Origin: JBHJHP01 sp042219855
Lineage (GTDB): Bacteria; Bacteroidota; Bacteroidia; Bacteroidales; UBA5342
DNA length: 64,000 nt
Reading direction: 5' to 3'
Assembly: GCF_042219855.1 (NCBI RefSeq)
Contig: NZ_JBHJHP010000001.1
Span: 62,001-126,000 of the forward strand
Every line of letters begins with the position of its first letter. Position 1 is the first letter of the stretch. The notes below the pieces were generated by a model. That model searched no databases and was not told the origin of the DNA. It saw only the letters and a list, made by a program, of their open reading frames with translations. Below are positions 25,227 through 32,614 of the stretch, piece by piece. A program made the position numbers and the translations under genes.

Positions 25227-26765
25227 ATGCTTGTTAAAACGTATGCCTCGGCCGTTATTGGCATTGATGCCAAAACAATTACCATTGAAGTTAATGTTTC
25301 TTCAGGGATCAAGTTCTTTCTTGTGGGATTGCCAGACAGCGCAGTAAAAGAGAGCCATGAAAGAATCGTTTCTGCTGTGAATGAAATGGGGATGAAATTA
25401 CCACGTAAACAAATCATAGTTAATATGGCTCCTGCCGATATCCGAAAGGAAGGCTCAGCATACGATTTGCCTTTGGCAGTGGGAATTCTGGCGGCATCAG
25501 AACAGATCAGCGATCAAAAGCTGGAGCATTATGTTATGATGGGTGAACTTTCACTGGATGGCATCCTAAAACCGATAAAAGGAGTGCTGCCGATGGCTAT
25601 TACAACAAGAATTGAGGGCTACAGGGGCATTATTGTACCTAAGGAAAATGCAAAAGAGGCAGCCGTAGTAGATGGCATAGATGTTTATGGTATGGAAAGT
25701 TTACGGGAAGTGATTGATTTTATGGAAGACCGTATTCAACCGGAGCCGGAACAGGTGAATACCAGGGAGGAATTTTTTAGTCATTTGGGAGATGCTGAAC
25801 TGGATTTCTCTGATGTACGTGGTCAGGAGAATGTGAAACGTGCCCTCGAGGTAGCCGCCGCCGGAGGACATAATATTATTCTGGTTGGTCCTCCCGGGTC
25901 AGGTAAGTCCATGTTATCTAAGCGAATACCATCCATTTTGCCGCCATTCACGTTGCGTGAAGCACTAGAGACGACCAAAATTCATTCTGTAGCCGGACGT
26001 CTTGAATCCGGTACATCTTTAATGACCACACGACCTTTCAGGTCGCCTCATCATACAATTTCAAACATTGCGCTGGTTGGGGGAGGTACATATCCTCAAC
26101 CCGGTGAAATATCGCTGGCTCATAATGGAGTGCTGTTTCTGGATGAAATACCTGAGTTTCAGCGCACAGTACTTGAAGTGATGCGACAACCCCTCGAAGA
26201 CCGTAAAATTTCTATTGCCAGGGCCAAATTCTCGGTGGAATATCCGGCAAGTTTTATGCTCGTTGCCTCTATGAACCCATGCCCCTGTGGTTATCATAAT
26301 CATCCGGAACGGGAGTGCGTATGCGGACCCGGAGCGGTTCAACGCTACCTAAGCCGGATTTCAGGACCATTGCTGGACAGGATTGATATCCATATTGAAG
26401 TGGTTCCGGTGTCTTTTGATAAGATGGCGGATAAACGGCCATCGGAACACAGTACATCCATAAGGGAGCGGGTGATGAAAGCAAGACTGATTCAGGATGA
26501 ACGCTTTAAGGATAAAAAAGATGTGCATTGTAATGCACAGATGAGTTCTAAAATGATCCGTAAATACGTGGAACTGGACGAAACAAGCCTTACCATGCTG
26601 AAAAATGCCATGGAAAAACTGGATCTCTCGGCACGGGCTTATGACCGTATTTTAAAGGTCTCCAGAACCATTGCTGATTTGGCCGGTTCCGAAAATGTAC
26701 TGGCAGAACACATTGCCGAAGCCATTCAATACCGCAATCTTGACAGGGACAGCTGGAGTGAATAG
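25227..26765 (+). CDS. comM: YifB/ComM-family Mg-chelatase-like AAA ATPase
   Basis: A 512-residue hexameric AAA+ protein; ComM drives branch migration during natural transformation. The N-terminal ChlI-like Lon-protease-fold domain spans about 1-165 (VEVNVSSGIKFFLVGLPDSA). The AAA domain has Walker A GPPGSGKSM, Walker B LFLDEIPEF, sensor ASMNPCPCGYH with the CPCG cysteines, and the C-terminal Mg_chelatase_C domain holds the arginine set (RAYDRILKVSRTIADL). Length and motifs are complete. It is monocistronic, with a perfect palindrome 22 bases after the stop. Confidence 0.93.
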   Translation: MLVKTYASAVIGIDAKTITIEVNVSSGIKFFLVGLPDSAVKESHERIVSAVNEMGMKLPRKQIIVNMAPADIRKEGSAYDLPLAVGILAASEQISDQKLEHYVMMGELSLDGILKPIKGVLPMAITTRIEGYRGIIVPKENAKEAAVVDGIDVYGMESLREVIDFMEDRIQPEPEQVNTREEFFSHLGDAELDFSDVRGQENVKRALEVAAAGGHNIILVGPPGSGKSMLSKRIPSILPPFTLREALETTKIHSVAGRLESGTSLMTTRPFRSPHHTISNIALVGGGTYPQPGEISLAHNGVLFLDEIPEFQRTVLEVMRQPLEDRKISIARAKFSVEYPASFMLVASMNPCPCGYHNHPERECVCGPGAVQRYLSRISGPLLDRIDIHIEVVPVSFDKMADKRPSEHSTSIRERVMKARLIQDERFKDKKDVHCNAQMSSKMIRKYVELDETSLTMLKNAMEKLDLSARAYDRILKVSRTIADLAGSENVLAEHIAEAIQYRNLDRDSWSE

Positions 26766-26787
26766 TTTCTCTTTTCGTATAAAACCT

Positions 26788-26812
26788 TTTCCAAAGTTTT
26801 AAACTTTGGAAA
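26788..26812. repeat. Perfect 12-bp palindromic hairpin after comM
   Basis: TTTCCAAAGTTT and AAACTTTGGAAA are perfect inverted arms around a single T. No T-run follows, so it is not a classic terminator. The rest of the 26766-26956 gap holds no gene I can support. Confidence 0.55.
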
Positions 26813-26956
26813 TGTTAACTTTAATTGAACTTTCAATAAAACTATAACTTAGCGTTTATAATATGACCAAAAAAAACGGATATTGAACACCATATCGTAA
26901 TTCGTTGAGATCAGGATTCGTTCATGAGTATTATGACATTGTTGATTTTGAATACA

Positions 26957-27262
26957 TTATACCTCACCGATTTTATCCAGTATAGATTGCATCTTTTTTT
27001 TCATCCGACCAGGTTTACCCTTGCGAATGTCAAATTTCAATGATGAATAAATACGGTTGCAATCCGGCTCCAGTTGGTCGTAGCAGGTTTTTATCATTGC
27101 CAGTGCTTCATCCATTGTTTCAGTTTCAATTACTGTTCCCATAGGTGTAAGCTCATAGGTCGCTCCACTGTCCCTTATCACCTCTAGTAAACGACTCACA
27201 TAATGACTCACACTTTCCCCCTTATCGGTTGGGAACATTGCAAATTCAAGTAACACACTCAT
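26957..27262 (-). CDS. MTH1187-family thiamine-binding protein
   Basis: A 101-residue cytoplasmic protein of the DUF77/YqgV family, a ferredoxin-like fold that binds thiamine or HMP in tetramers. Family features are the start MSVLLEFAMFPTDKGESVS, the TPMGTVIETETMDEALAMI strand-helix, and the C-terminal SLKFDIRKGKPGRMKKK. It lies 15 bases after sfsA on the same strand, so it is probably cotranscribed. No TPP riboswitch is visible near it. Confidence 0.85.
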   Translation of the reverse strand: MSVLLEFAMFPTDKGESVSHYVSRLLEVIRDSGATYELTPMGTVIETETMDEALAMIKTCYDQLEPDCNRIYSSLKFDIRKGKPGRMKKKMQSILDKIGEV

Positions 27263-27277
27263 TTTATTATATTTTTA

Positions 27278-27994
27278 TTAAACGTTTTCTGCTATTTCCG
27301 GCTCAAGAATATAGTGTAAAATTTTATGACTCACAATTTCCTCCGGGGTCACTTTAACCTGTAGCGGAATAATCTCAACACCTTTCTTGTGTACCTCAAC
27401 AAGTTTCCGGGCATAGTCAGGATCAATATCCCGTGCCGGTTCAAAATGATATACATCCATTCGCTGTATGATGTAAAGCATCACGGCTCGCATACCATTT
27501 TCTTTTACGTCCATGAGTGTTTTAAGGTGTTTCAGGCCTCTCGCAGTAACAGCATCCGGAAATTTAGCTACCCCGTTTTCATTCAGTGTCACATTCTTGA
27601 CCTCAATAAAACAGGTCTCAACTGAATTTTCTGCCATAATATCGAAGCGACTGTCTTTATATTTCACCTCGCGTTGAACTGTCGAATATCCTTCGAGTCC
27701 GGGGATCGTCCCTTTCATAATTTCTTCAAGTGCAAAGCGGTTTGGGTTCATAGTGTTGATGCCGACCCAGTTCCCGTTTATTTCAATCATTTCCCAGGTA
27801 AACCTCGTTTTGCGGTTAGGGTCTTTTGCAGGGGACAGGAAAACATCAGCTCCTTCTTCAATACAACTCTTCATGGTTCCTGAATTTGTGCAGTGTGCCG
27901 TAATTATTTCACCAGTATCTAGTTTTATATCAGCAAGAAACCTTTTATAACGTTTTATTAATGTACCTTTGGTAAGCGAAGTTTCAAATTTCAT
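27278..27994 (-). CDS. sfsA: SfsA family DNA/RNA-binding protein or nuclease
   Basis: A 238-residue SfsA homologue. The true ATG is at 27994; the frame extends two codons to a TTG. Motifs include FLADIKLDTGEIITAHCTNSGTM, TRFTWEMIEINGNWVGINTM, and the PD-(D/E)XK-like core SRFDIMAENS followed by FIEVKNVTL with the E-x-K pair. C-terminal AVMLYIIQRMDVYHFEPA is also typical. First described as a maltose-regulation factor in E. coli, its real reaction is unsettled. It precedes the thiamine-binding protein. Confidence 0.93.
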   Translation of the reverse strand: MKFETSLTKGTLIKRYKRFLADIKLDTGEIITAHCTNSGTMKSCIEEGADVFLSPAKDPNRKTRFTWEMIEINGNWVGINTMNPNRFALEEIMKGTIPGLEGYSTVQREVKYKDSRFDIMAENSVETCFIEVKNVTLNENGVAKFPDAVTARGLKHLKTLMDVKENGMRAVMLYIIQRMDVYHFEPARDIDPDYARKLVEVHKKGVEIIPLQVKVTPEEIVSHKILHYILEPEIAENV

Positions 27995-28068
27995 ATTCAA
28001 TAATCCGATGTAACTTTATAACTGAATAATACGTTCTAAAAATACTGTTTAACTTAAGTTTAAAACGA

Positions 28069-28485
28069 ATGAAAGCCACTAAAGTTTTTTTTGTCATCAC
28101 TGTTTTCCTTATTTCTGTAATGTACAGTTGTTCATTTGAACCGGGTTCCAAAGATGCCTATTTGTCTCAGTTCAATGACTTTGTAGAAAATGTGGGAAAT
28201 TCATATAAAGATTATACCGATGAAACGTGGGAAAAAAAGGATAAACAGTTCAGCAAATACACCGATGAATGGTATATGAAGTTCAAGGATGAATTGAATG
28301 TAAAAGAACAGATTACAGTAAAAAAACTGGCGATAAAATATGCTTTGTATAGAAACGGAGAAGATTTAAAGGGTGGACTTGAAGAAGGCATAAAAGCGTT
28401 GAAAGAATTGGGAGAGGAGTTTCTGAAAATTTTAGACACAGATACATCTGACGAAAAAACAAAAATTGAAATATCGATTGAATGA
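28069..28485 (+). CDS. DUF6565-like lipoprotein
   Basis: A 138-residue lipoprotein with signal ending VMYSC (Cys21). The mature part is highly charged and helical, with repeated aromatic-acidic patterns NSYKDYTDETWEKKDKQFSK and DEWYMKFKDELNVKEQ, which I associate with DUF6565. It ends inside the start of the next gene (about 20 bases overlap), so it is coupled to the PqiA-like protein. The function is unknown; a role in envelope stress is a guess from that pairing. Confidence 0.65.
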   Translation: MKATKVFFVITVFLISVMYSCSFEPGSKDAYLSQFNDFVENVGNSYKDYTDETWEKKDKQFSKYTDEWYMKFKDELNVKEQITVKKLAIKYALYRNGEDLKGGLEEGIKALKELGEEFLKILDTDTSDEKTKIEISIE

Positions 28486-28975
28486 CAAAGGAAAACCTGA
28501 TTTAAGGTGGTATCTGGCAGCTTGTTTCTTAATGCTGGCCGTGTTTTTCTTTTATCTTGGACTGTCGTTGCCTATTATGTCAACCAAGAAGCAGTTGATT
28601 ATTTCTTTTGGTTATACCGAAACAACATTATGGGATTCAATTGTATACTTCTGGCATGGGAAAGAATATTTTCTGGCTTCTGTTATTTTCTTTTTTACTA
28701 TTGTGTTCCCCATTGTTAAATTTATTCATTTAGGTGCATCTCTCTTTTATCCCCCATTTAAGCGTATGAAGTTATTTAGTCTTTCTCACTATATCTCCGA
28801 TAAGTGGAGCATGTTGGATGTCTTTATAGTTGCGTTGGTAATCTTTCATATAAAAATGAATTCACAGGTTGTGGTGACAAGCCTTAAGCCGGGAACTACT
28901 TTTTTAGCTTTGTCGATTATGTTCAGAATGTTATCAAATGAACTGGGAATAAGGCGAATTATTAAAGAGTCCTGA
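28466..28975 (+). CDS. Paraquat-inducible protein A (PqiA) domain membrane protein
   Basis: A 169-residue inner-membrane protein with four TM helices, equal to one PqiA module. The family signature DKWSMLDVFIVALVIFHIKM is clear, as is the periplasmic entry LGLSLPIMSTK. No ATG precedes the first TM; TTG at 28466 is the most upstream candidate and overlaps the preceding gene by 20 bases. Classic PqiA has two modules and zinc-binding CxxC pairs before each; this protein has one module and no such cysteines. PqiA works with MCE proteins PqiB/C in lipid transfer, but no MCE gene is near. Confidence 0.8.
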   Translation: MKYRLNDKGKPDLRWYLAACFLMLAVFFFYLGLSLPIMSTKKQLIISFGYTETTLWDSIVYFWHGKEYFLASVIFFFTIVFPIVKFIHLGASLFYPPFKRMKLFSLSHYISDKWSMLDVFIVALVIFHIKMNSQVVVTSLKPGTTFLALSIMFRMLSNELGIRRIIKES

Positions 28976-29228
28976 GGGACATAAGCCAGTTTTTATGCTT
29001 GGATGGCTTGTAATCGTTTTCACCTCTTTCTTCTGTTGTTTTACCACATTCAGCTGCTTTTAAGAACCTCTTCTATCATAATTATTGTTGTTTATTGGTA
29101 TATTTATTATCAATATAAGGTTAATTATCTGGTTTTGTATCACGGTTTTATAGCCCGTCCAGACGAAAACATATTAACTAAAAGTAAAATTAAAGGTGAG
29201 AAAATTAGGTTTTAATATTAATATAATG

Positions 29229-29236
29229 TAAATTTG
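29229..29236 (+). promoter_or_regulatory. Bacteroidota -7 box upstream of the 31-codon ORF
   Basis: TAAATTTG fully matches TAnnTTTG, about 40 bases before the ATG at 29276. The region 28976-29228 is AT-rich and holds no gene I can support; a GCCA/TGGC inverted repeat near 28984-29006 may be a weak terminator for the PqiA gene. Confidence 0.4.
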
Positions 29237-29275
29237 TTTTGTGATTGCTTAATTTAATATTAAAACACAATTGTT

Positions 29276-29371
29276 ATGAAGACGGTCAACGCTATTAAAC
29301 AGAAACTCTATAAAGCCTTTATAGGGTTTGGCGAGCTGATTATTAAGGTTAAGGGTTACAAATATGAGTAA
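29276..29371 (+). CDS. 31-residue basic amphipathic peptide (small ORF)
   Basis: The ATG at 29276 opens 31 codons with the core KQKLYKAFIGFGELIIKVKG and stops at TAA 29369-29371. The peptide is predicted to be one amphipathic, net-basic helix, the kind seen in membrane-active small proteins. A -7 box lies 40 bases upstream and a strong hairpin with T-runs ends the gap downstream, so the unit looks like a complete small transcript. I know no family. It might be a small regulatory, toxin-like or membrane-associated peptide, or a spurious frame. Confidence 0.45.
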   Translation: MKTVNAIKQKLYKAFIGFGELIIKVKGYKYE

Positions 29372-29439
29372 TCGTTAACCGGATGTTCTGTTTTGATGGT
29401 TTTTTTTCTTTGTAATCTCAAAATGGATTTAACTAAGTT

Positions 29440-29475
29440 AAAAAAAAGGTGCCTGATAAGACACCTTTTTTTTTG
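29440..29475. terminator. Bidirectional terminator between the small ORF and radC
   Basis: An A-run plus GGTG pairs with CACC plus a T-run around the loop CCTGATAAGA. A-rich and T-rich flanks allow it to act on both strands, for the plus-strand small ORF and the minus-strand radC. Confidence 0.65.
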
Positions 29476-29492
29476 TGTGTTAGTTTTAGTTC

Positions 29493-30185
29493 TTACAGGA
29501 TTCCTTCATCAGCCATGCTGTAATATGTACTTTCACAGATGATAAGATGATCCAGCACTGAAATATCCAGAACTTCGCCTGCTTTTTTAAGTTTCCTGGT
29601 AATCTGGATGTCTGCATCGCTTGGGGAGTTATTGCCTGAAGGATGATTATGGCAAAGAATTATACTGCTAGCCAAAACCTCCAGACCTGGTTTAAATACG
29701 AGTCTTGGATCTATTACTGTTCCACTCACGCCACCCTGGCTTAGTCGGCGCTTAGAGATGATTTTATTGGATCGGTTCAAATATAACACCCAGAACTCTT
29801 CGTGATGTAAATCTGCCATTACGGGTTGAAAAAGCTTGTAAACATCTCTGCTTGAGGTTATCTTCTCAGTTTGAGATACCTCGTGAAGATTTCGGCGTTT
29901 TCCCAGTTCAAGAGCTGCTACAATGGTTATTGCTTTAGCAGGCCCGATACCGTTAAAGCGTTTTACCAGTTCATCTACACTGAATTTACCGAGTTTGGGC
30001 AGGTTATTACCTGCGTCTGCAAGAATACGTCTGGAAAGTTCAACGGCTGTTTCGTGTTTTGTACCTGAACCGATAAGGATGGCAAGCAATTCAGCATCAG
30101 AAAGGGCAGAAGAGCCTTTGTAAAGCATTTTTTCGCGTGGTCTGTCCTCAAGTGCCCAGTTTTTAATGGTAATATTGGAACTCAT
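29493..30185 (-). CDS. radC: RadC family JAB-domain protein
   Basis: A 230-residue protein with the RadC layout: N-terminal helix-hairpin-helix region (RFNGIGPAKAITIVAALELG) and a C-terminal JAB/MPN metalloprotease-like domain with the metal motif CHNHPSGNNSPSDADIQIT and upstream Glu in EEFWVLYL. The ATG at 30185 is used; the open frame reaches back two codons to a TTG. The name RadC reflects an old link to DNA repair that has been questioned; the activity is not established. It is a single gene with a -7 box upstream and a shared terminator downstream. Confidence 0.92.
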   Translation of the reverse strand: MSSNITIKNWALEDRPREKMLYKGSSALSDAELLAILIGSGTKHETAVELSRRILADAGNNLPKLGKFSVDELVKRFNGIGPAKAITIVAALELGKRRNLHEVSQTEKITSSRDVYKLFQPVMADLHHEEFWVLYLNRSNKIISKRRLSQGGVSGTVIDPRLVFKPGLEVLASSIILCHNHPSGNNSPSDADIQITRKLKKAGEVLDISVLDHLIICESTYYSMADEGIL

Positions 30186-30213
30186 AATCAATTGGTTTGG
30201 GTAATGTTTAAAC

Positions 30214-30221
30214 CAAAGTTA
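30214..30221 (-). promoter_or_regulatory. Bacteroidota -7 box for radC
   Basis: CAAAGTTA is TAACTTTG on the minus strand, a full match to TAnnTTTG, about 29 bases before the radC ATG. A CAAA (TTTG) at 30237-30240 is a possible -33 box but at a short 15-base spacing. Confidence 0.4.
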
Positions 30222-30237
30222 CAAAATAGCAGGACAC

Positions 30238-30267
30238 AAAAAAAGCCTTTCATAAAATGAAAGGCTT
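30238..30267 (-). terminator. Rho-independent terminator after rpsT
   Basis: Perfect 11-base arms AAGCCTTTCAT (30243-30253) and ATGAAAGGCTT (30257-30267) with a 3-base loop; on the minus strand a run of T follows directly. Confidence 0.75.
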
Positions 30268-30290
30268 CTTAATATCATCTAAACAGATAC

Positions 30291-30542
30291 TTAAAGTGCG
30301 TTGACATGTTTTGCCAGGCTTGATTTTAAGTTTCCTGCTTTGTTTTTGTGGATCAGATTCTTTTTAGCAAGTTTATCAAGCATTGAAGAAACTTTAGGTA
30401 ACAATTCTGTAGCTTCATTTTTGTCAGTAATGCTTCTCAACTTACGAACTGCGTTACGTGCAGTTTTTGCATAATATCTGTTATGCAATCTTCTAACCTG
30501 TGTCTGACGAATTCTTTTTAATGCTGATTTGTGATGTGCCAT
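30291..30542 (-). CDS. rpsT: 30S ribosomal protein S20
   Basis: An 83-residue basic helical protein that binds 16S rRNA. Typical features are MAHHKSALKRIRQTQVRR at the start, the NRYYAKTARNAVRKLRS helix, and KKNLIHKNKAGNLKSSL at the C-terminus. It begins 27 bases after tRNA-Glu on the same strand and ends in a strong terminator; with the promoter at 30683-30714 the tRNA and rpsT probably share one transcript. Confidence 0.96.
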   Translation of the reverse strand: MAHHKSALKRIRQTQVRRLHNRYYAKTARNAVRKLRSITDKNEATELLPKVSSMLDKLAKKNLIHKNKAGNLKSSLAKHVNAL

Positions 30543-30568
30543 TAATCTATTCTTTAATCTTTTAAAAG

Positions 30569-30640
30569 TAGCCCGTAGGGGAATCGAACCCCTGTTTCAA
30601 GAATGAAAATCTTGCGTCCTAACCCCTAGACGAACGGGCC
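30569..30640 (-). tRNA. tRNA-Glu (anticodon TTC)
   Basis: The 72-base minus-strand cloverleaf has acceptor GGCCCGT against ACGGGCT (with a G-U first pair) and discriminator A; anticodon stem CAAGA/TCTTG around loop TTTTCAT, giving anticodon UUC; and T arm CAGGGG/CCCCT-type with TTCGATT. CCA is not encoded. It lies immediately upstream of rpsT behind a good promoter. Confidence 0.94.
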
Positions 30641-30682
30641 AACATGTGTTTTTGTGCAAAACTTTTTTCTCGTTTGCGGCTG

Positions 30683-30714
30683 CAAATATAGACTGTTATT
30701 TTAATCACACCAAA
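30683..30714 (-). promoter_or_regulatory. Bacteroidota promoter for tRNA-Glu and rpsT
   Basis: On the minus strand TATATTTG (30683-30690) is a full -7 match and TTTG (30711-30714) a -33 element, 20 bases apart. It lies 43 bases before the tRNA 5' end; no other promoter is seen between the tRNA and rpsT. Confidence 0.6.
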
Positions 30715-30796
30715 TATTTTTTTAAAAAAAACAAGAAAATATTTCAGGTGAAATTTAAACAGTTTGATTTACAATATATTCATTCGCCGAAATTCT

Positions 30797-31774
30797 TTAT
30801 TTATGCGATGAATAGTACTTCATAAACTGCACCCGTTCGTAAAATGCAGGATCTTCACTGTTGTTATAATTCAGTTTTCCTCTGAAATCTGAGAGGGTAT
30901 TGAACCCCTTTTGTTTCATCCATTCTTCCAACGCTGTGGTCATCTGAGACACAATACTGTTTCCGTTTTTATAAAGTGCCGAACATACCTGAATCGTTTG
31001 TGCTCCTGCCAGTAAGAGCTTTATCACACTGTCCCAGTCATGAACACCTGTGGAAGCCGAAATTTCAATATGCTCAGTCAGGCCGGAGGTAATTGCAACC
31101 CATCGCAGGGTGTTATGCAGATCACTGGGTACACTGAACACATCAGATGAAGTGAGTTCAAGTTTATCGATATTAATATCAGGCTGATAAAACCTGTTGA
31201 ACAGTACCACTCCTTTAGCACCTTCTGCCTTTAAACGGTCAACTACCTGTACAACATTGTCGAAGTAGTAGCTGATTTTTACGGAAACAGGAATGCTGAC
31301 CACTTTTTTTACACTTCTGACAATATCATAGTGCTTGTCTGCATAGGATGAATTGTTTTTCAGTGACGCATTCATTATGAATACATTCAGTTCAAGAGCA
31401 TCTGCACCTGCTTCTTCAATTCGTTTTGCAAAGTCAACCCATTCACCACCTGAATAACAGTTGATACTTGCAATAATTGGGATGTTAGCTTTTTCGGAAC
31501 ATTCTCTGACCAGGTTCAGATAGGCTTCCAGATTTTCGGAACGCACATAGTTTTTTACGTAATCATAAGCTTCAGGATAGTCCTGGCTCTGATCTATTGC
31601 GCTACCGGCATTCATGTTGATCTGCTCCTCGAAAAGCGATTTAAGCACTACGGCTCCAATACCTGCTTTTTCAAGTTCCAGAACTTTCTCTACTGAATTG
31701 GTAAGGCCGGAACTGCTCGCAATAAGTGGGTTCTCAAGCTCAAGGCCTAAATACGAAGTCTTTAAACTTATCAT
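30797..31774 (-). CDS. Dihydroorotate dehydrogenase-like FMN protein
   Basis: A 325-residue TIM-barrel flavoprotein of the DHOD-like group found beside true PyrD in many bacteria. The N-terminus MISLKTSYLGLELENPLIAS and ASSGLTNSVEKVLELEKAG, then INCYSGGEWVDFAKRIEEAG and ALELNVFIMNAS, are the usual FMN and substrate strands. ISASTGVHDWDSVIKLLLAGA and TIQVCSALYKNG form the FMN-phosphate site. The catalytic base in PyrD-type loops is Ser or Cys; the NCYSGG loop here cannot be equated with confidence, so the substrate may not be dihydroorotate. Single gene with its own promoter. Confidence 0.85.
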   Translation of the reverse strand: MISLKTSYLGLELENPLIASSSGLTNSVEKVLELEKAGIGAVVLKSLFEEQINMNAGSAIDQSQDYPEAYDYVKNYVRSENLEAYLNLVRECSEKANIPIIASINCYSGGEWVDFAKRIEEAGADALELNVFIMNASLKNNSSYADKHYDIVRSVKKVVSIPVSVKISYYFDNVVQVVDRLKAEGAKGVVLFNRFYQPDINIDKLELTSSDVFSVPSDLHNTLRWVAITSGLTEHIEISASTGVHDWDSVIKLLLAGAQTIQVCSALYKNGNSIVSQMTTALEEWMKQKGFNTLSDFRGKLNYNNSEDPAFYERVQFMKYYSSHK

Positions 31775-31797
31775 CTGATATAATGTATTTTATAAAG

Positions 31798-31828
31798 CAA
31801 ATATAACTAATCTTGCCTGTGTACCAAA
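31798..31828 (-). promoter_or_regulatory. Bacteroidota promoter for the DHOD-like gene
   Basis: On the minus strand TATATTTG (31798-31805) fits the -7 box and TTTG (31825-31828) the -33 box at 19-base spacing, 24 bases before the ATG. The -33 element lies next to the end of yggS. Confidence 0.55.
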
Positions 31829-31830
31829 TA

Positions 31831-32505
31831 TCATTTGTTATAATGTCGTTCGCCGAAAATGGAACTGCCGATACGGACCATATTACTGCCATTTTTTATG
31901 GCCAGTTCGTAATCACCTGACATCCCCATTGAAAGAAACTTAAAACCAGGATCATTACTTAAAACTGTTTCTTTTAATTCAGAAAAAAATGACTTTAATG
32001 TTGCAAATTCACGGTTGATCTGGTTTTCATCTTCAACATATGATGCCATACCCATCAAACCTGTGATATTAAGGTTTTGAAAAGAACGAAATTCTTCAGA
32101 AGCCAGCAGTGCTGTAATATCCCCTTTGGAAAGTCCGAACTTGCTCTCTTCTTCAGCTATTTTTAACTGTAATAGGCAGCTGATAACCCGCTTATTTTTT
32201 TCACCTTCCTTATCAATGGTTCGTAAAAGTTTTAAACTGTCTACGCCATGTATAAGATGAATAAAAGGTGCAATATATTTTACCTTATTTGTCTGAAGAT
32301 GTCCGATAAAATGCCAGCGGATGTCTTTGGGCAGATGTTCATATTTTTCGGCAAGATCCTGAACTTTATTTTCCCCAAAATCAAGATGCCCTGCCTGATA
32401 GGCATCCATAATCATGCTCTCGGGTTTTGTTTTGGAAACCGCCACCAGTGTAACATAATCCGGTAGCCTGGATGTTATGGTTTTAATGTTTTCAGCAACC
32501 TGCAT
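31831..32505 (-). CDS. YggS/PROSC family PLP-binding protein
   Basis: A 224-residue PLP homeostasis protein with the alanine-racemase-like TIM barrel. PLP Lys lies in TLVAVSKTKPESMI, followed by DFGENKVQDLAEKYE, WHFIGHLQTNKVKYI, and GLMGMASYVEDE. The phosphate-binding end FLSMGMSGDYELAIKNGSNMVRIGSSIFGER is complete. It controls PLP supply and amino-acid balance and has no known enzymatic turnover. Single gene in this window. Confidence 0.93.
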   Translation of the reverse strand: MQVAENIKTITSRLPDYVTLVAVSKTKPESMIMDAYQAGHLDFGENKVQDLAEKYEHLPKDIRWHFIGHLQTNKVKYIAPFIHLIHGVDSLKLLRTIDKEGEKNKRVISCLLQLKIAEEESKFGLSKGDITALLASEEFRSFQNLNITGLMGMASYVEDENQINREFATLKSFFSELKETVLSNDPGFKFLSMGMSGDYELAIKNGSNMVRIGSSIFGERHYNK

Positions 32506-32590
32506 ACAAATATAAATTTACACAAAAATAGAAAACCTAAAGGGAAAAAACAGAAAATTGATAAGCTAATGCCAGACAATACAAAATAAA

Positions 32591-32612
32591 AAAAGCCTCC
32601 GAAGAGGCTTTT
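32591..32612 (-). terminator. Rho-independent terminator after the 32615 barrel gene
   Basis: AAAAGCCTC and GAGGCTTTT are perfect arms around the tetraloop CGAA; on the minus strand a T-run follows. It lies directly after the stop of the outer-membrane protein. Confidence 0.8.
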
Positions 32613-32614
32613 AT

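Noticed and set aside
29003..29215. 70-codon plus-strand frame after the PqiA gene
   Set aside because: Low-complexity aromatic and isoleucine-rich translation typical of AT-rich noncoding DNA, no start-site support.
32507..32514. TATATTTG -7 box on the minus strand directly before yggS
   Set aside because: It lies one base from the yggS ATG, so the transcript would begin inside the start codon; no -33 box fits. Likely chance, though a leaderless mRNA is not excluded.
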